A DNA stretch of 15,016 bases from a bacterium (GTDB taxonomy: Bacteria > Spirochaetota > JAHITG01), in assembly GCA_028711675.1 (NCBI GenBank), contig JAQTRT010000039.1:1-15016 (forward strand), read 5' to 3'. A model generated the notes under the pieces. That model saw nothing but the letters and a program-made list of their open reading frames with translations, did not search any database and was not told where the DNA came from. Below are positions 12,357-15,016 of this stretch, piece after piece. The first letter of the stretch is position 1. Every line of letters begins with the position of its first letter. The position numbers and the translations under genes are program-made.

Positions 12357-14999
12357 ATGACGGAAGAAAAAAAAGAATACCTGCCGGAAGAGATCGAAGC
12401 GCGATGGTATAAGTTCTGGCTGGAAAAAAATTACTTTAAAGCCCGGGTGGATAAAAAAAAGACGCCCTTTACCATCGTCATTCCCCCGCCCAACGTGACC
12501 GGCGTTCTCCATATGGGGCACGGGCTCAACAATACCATCCAGGATATCCTGATCCGTTATGAACGCATGAGGGGGAAAGAGGCCTGCTGGGTGCCCGGGA
12601 CGGACCATGCCGGCATTGCCACGCAGACAGTGGTGGAGAAGAACCTCCTTAAAGAAACGGGGAAAAACCGCGACGAAATCGGACGGGAGGAATTCCTGAA
12701 AAAGGTCTGGGCCTGGAGAGAGGAGAACGGCCAGACCATCATTGAACAGCTGAAAAAGATCGGCGCATCCTGTGACTGGGACCGCACCCGCTTTACTATG
12801 GATAACGGCCTCTCGCTTGCCGTGAGGGAAGTGTTCGTCCGGCTCTACGAGAAAGGGCTTATCTACCGCGGTAACTATATTGTGAACTGGTGCCCGCGGT
12901 GCACGACCGCCCTGGCTGACGATGAAGTGGAATACCGGGAACACCGGGACAAGCTGTATTATTTTAAATATCCCGTCAAGGATTCAGATGAATTCGCAGT
13001 CGTGGCCACAACAAGACCCGAAACCATGCTGGGAGATACAGGCGTAGCCGTCCATCCAGACGATAAACGGTATAAAAAGCTGAAGAACAAAAAGATCATT
13101 CTGCCACTGGTTAACAGAGAGATCCCTCTTATTACGGATAAGATCGTGGACATGGAATTCGGGACCGGCGCAGTAAAAGTAACGCCTTCGCACGATCCCA
13201 ACGATTTTGACATGGGGAAACGGCACAACCTGGAATTCATCAGCATCATGGATGAAAAAGGGGTTCTGAACAAAAATGTGCCGGCTCTCTACCAGGGTAT
13301 GGACCGCTACAAAGCCCGGCAAAAAGTGGTCGAGGATATGGAGAGCGCGGGACTGGTGGCCAAGATCGACGATTACCGTCACTCCGTAGGACACTGTTAC
13401 CGCTGTGATTCCGTGATCGAACCGTACCAGTCCACGCAGTGGTTCGTAAAAATGAAACCCCTGGCCGCGCCGGCCATCAAAGCCGTAGAAAAAAAGCATA
13501 TCACCTTTTATCCGCCGCGCTGGGAAAAAGTTTATCTGAACTGGATGAACAACATCAGGGACTGGTGTATCTCCCGCCAAATATGGTGGGGTCACAGGAT
13601 CCCGGTCTGGTACTGTGAGGACTGCCGCCGGGAAATCGTAAGCCGCACGACACCGGAAAAATGCCATGGATGCAAGAGCACGAGGCTGCGGCAGGATGAG
13701 GATGTGCTGGATACATGGTTCTCCTCATGGCTCTGGCCTTTCTCCACTCTGGGATGGCCTGAGAAAGGAGAAGTCCTGGATTACTTTTATCCTACGAACG
13801 TCCTTGTGACCGATCCCGGGATCATCTTTTTCTGGGTGGCCCGCATGATCATGGCCGGACTGGAGTTCATGAAGGAAATACCGTTCCGGAAGGTGCACCT
13901 CCACGGAGTAGTCCTGGACAACCAGGGCCGGAAGATGAGCAAGTCCCTCGGCAACGGGATCGATCCTCTGGAAGTAGTAAAGGTCTATGGAGCCGATGCC
14001 CTCCGGTATACCATGGTGGTCATCACACCGGCCGGCCAAAACCTGCTCCTGTCCATGGATAAATTCGCGATCGGAAAGCACTTTGCCAATAAGATATTCA
14101 ATGCTTCGCGTTATGTCCTGATGAACCATAAAGGCGAAAAAATCATCTCCAGCCTGGACGGACTCGAGCTTGACTTCAGCGACCGGTGGATCCTTTCCAA
14201 ACTGAACAGGCTCATTACCGCGGTGCACGAAAATATCGAGAACTATAAATTCCAGGATTACGCCCTGGGATTCAACGAGTTCTTCTGGCACGAGTTCTGC
14301 GATTGGTACCTTGAGATATCGAAGATCGGCCTTTACCAGTCAAATGATGCGGTGAAAAGCAAGACCCTTTCCGTTTTATTCCATATCCTCCTGCACGCCA
14401 TGAAGATCTTTCACCCTATCATGCCGTTCATCACAGAGGAAATATACCAGACCCTGCCGAACAAGGACGCGGAAAGCATCATGGTCTCCCCGTTCCCCGG
14501 CAGCAACAAGACGCTGATAGACCACAAGATCGAGGAAGAGATGGAAACAGGGAAGAGGATCGTGACCTCCATCAGGAACCTGCGTGTTATGCTCAATATC
14601 AAACCCACTCAGCTTGTTAAGATAAAGTTCTCCACCGAGGACAGGGAAAAAGCAAAACTGGTGAATAAACTGGAACAGTATATTAAATTCCTCTGTCACG
14701 CGGAAGAGATACAAGCTGCCGGAAGGTCGGTTCAGATCAAAAGGTCAGCTGTCAATGTAACGGATAACATAGAAATATTCATCGATCTGGAAGGACTGGT
14801 CGATATTGAAAAAGAGAAGGCCAGGCTTCTTCAGGCCGCGGAAAAGATCAGGCGAGAGATCGCGGAAACGGAAAAAAAGCTTAAAAACGAGGATTTTGTA
14901 AAAAAAGCCAAGGAAGAAGCTGTTGCCAAGGTCAGGCAACAGAGAGAAAAATCGCTGGAAAACCTCCGTTTGTTAGAGAGAAACATCTCTATCATGTAA
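12357..14999 (+). CDS. valS: Valyl-tRNA synthetase
   Basis: Charges tRNA-Val; cytosolic class I synthetase, complete at 880 residues. Landmarks: PPPNVTGVLHMGHG with HMGH (52-55, HIGH signature); a CP1 editing domain with TTRPETMLGDTGVAVHP (about 218-234); WCPRC and a second four-cysteine knuckle (YCEDC...KCHGC, in the insertion before DEDVLDTWFSS) as in Thermus-type ValRS, probably zinc-binding; KMSKS at 526-530 with GRKMSKSLGNGIDP; an anticodon-binding helical domain; and the C-terminal tRNA-binding coiled coil (about 811-880) beginning near DLEGLVDIEKEKARL. The start ATG 12357 has SD GAGG. The preceding TGA at 12338-12340 and AT-rich leader separate it from the M16 gene. Nothing looks damaged. 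Confidence 0.97.
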   Translation: MTEEKKEYLPEEIEARWYKFWLEKNYFKARVDKKKTPFTIVIPPPNVTGVLHMGHGLNNTIQDILIRYERMRGKEACWVPGTDHAGIATQTVVEKNLLKETGKNRDEIGREEFLKKVWAWREENGQTIIEQLKKIGASCDWDRTRFTMDNGLSLAVREVFVRLYEKGLIYRGNYIVNWCPRCTTALADDEVEYREHRDKLYYFKYPVKDSDEFAVVATTRPETMLGDTGVAVHPDDKRYKKLKNKKIILPLVNREIPLITDKIVDMEFGTGAVKVTPSHDPNDFDMGKRHNLEFISIMDEKGVLNKNVPALYQGMDRYKARQKVVEDMESAGLVAKIDDYRHSVGHCYRCDSVIEPYQSTQWFVKMKPLAAPAIKAVEKKHITFYPPRWEKVYLNWMNNIRDWCISRQIWWGHRIPVWYCEDCRREIVSRTTPEKCHGCKSTRLRQDEDVLDTWFSSWLWPFSTLGWPEKGEVLDYFYPTNVLVTDPGIIFFWVARMIMAGLEFMKEIPFRKVHLHGVVLDNQGRKMSKSLGNGIDPLEVVKVYGADALRYTMVVITPAGQNLLLSMDKFAIGKHFANKIFNASRYVLMNHKGEKIISSLDGLELDFSDRWILSKLNRLITAVHENIENYKFQDYALGFNEFFWHEFCDWYLEISKIGLYQSNDAVKSKTLSVLFHILLHAMKIFHPIMPFITEEIYQTLPNKDAESIMVSPFPGSNKTLIDHKIEEEMETGKRIVTSIRNLRVMLNIKPTQLVKIKFSTEDREKAKLVNKLEQYIKFLCHAEEIQAAGRSVQIKRSAVNVTDNIEIFIDLEGLVDIEKEKARLLQAAEKIRREIAETEKKLKNEDFVKKAKEEAVAKVRQQREKSLENLRLLERNISIM

Positions 15000-15004
15000 A
15001 GGAG
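14999..15004 (+). promoter_or_regulatory. Shine-Dalgarno for a gene beyond the window
   Basis: AAGGAG begins at the last base of the valS stop codon. No start codon appears in the remaining 12 bases, so a further plus-strand gene probably begins just past the edge, co-transcribed with valS. Confidence 0.45.
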
Positions 15005-15016
15005 CCGGTACACAAG

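Noticed and set aside
14972..14993. Small hairpin TAGAGA-gaaaca-TCTCTA at the end of valS as a terminator
   Set aside because: It is only 6 bp, lies inside the coding region, has no T-tract, and an SD for a next gene follows directly.

Overview
The window reads as a stretch of chromosome from a Gram-negative-type (diderm) bacterium of middling GC content. Supporting signs are several exported envelope proteins (a FecR-domain protein, a periplasm-facing LysM/M23 peptidase, an M16 peptidase with a signal peptide), an RseC/MucC-like membrane protein, and E. coli-like promoter and ribosome-binding signals. I cannot name a phylum. The modular intergenic repeats and a slightly odd PurH suggest an uncultured environmental lineage. 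I see no phage, transposase, CRISPR array, rRNA or tRNA.

Layout. Bases 1-1239 encode a processive family-2 glycosyltransferase (polysaccharide synthase type). Bases 1432-2979 encode bifunctional PurH. A near-consensus sigma70 promoter (2987-3014) then drives a two-gene unit: an exported FecR-domain protein with a coiled-coil tail (3045-4049), overlapping by ATGA a cytoplasmic STAS anti-anti-sigma-type protein (4046-4417). A strong hairpin terminator follows (4441-4492). Next are a lone small (swivel) subunit of an aconitase/isopropylmalate-isomerase-type hydratase (4528-5031), an unusual 190-bp modular inverted-repeat spacer (5031-5223), and NADP-type isocitrate dehydrogenase (5299-6609) with an extra lysine/arginine-rich tail. 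A DUF1015 protein (6625-7998) is encoded on the minus strand, convergent with icd.

From 8234 a plus-strand envelope cluster runs: LysM/M23 peptidase (8234-9241), RseC/MucC-like protein (9246-9641) and two-module M16 zinc peptidase (9655-12234). Valyl-tRNA synthetase (12357-14999) ends the window; a Shine-Dalgarno sequence right behind it points to a further gene beyond the edge.

How they fit: PurH, Icd, the hydratase subunit and ValS are housekeeping metabolism and translation. FecR-STAS looks like a small envelope-to-regulator module, and M23-RseC-M16 an envelope maintenance/proteolysis group. No clearly new defence or biosynthetic system is evident. The items most worth a second look are the modular inverted-repeat spacer, the coupled FecR-STAS pair, the orphan hydratase subunit next to icd, and the 3' end of icd, where the lysine codons lie opposite the U-tract of a possible terminator of the convergent gene.
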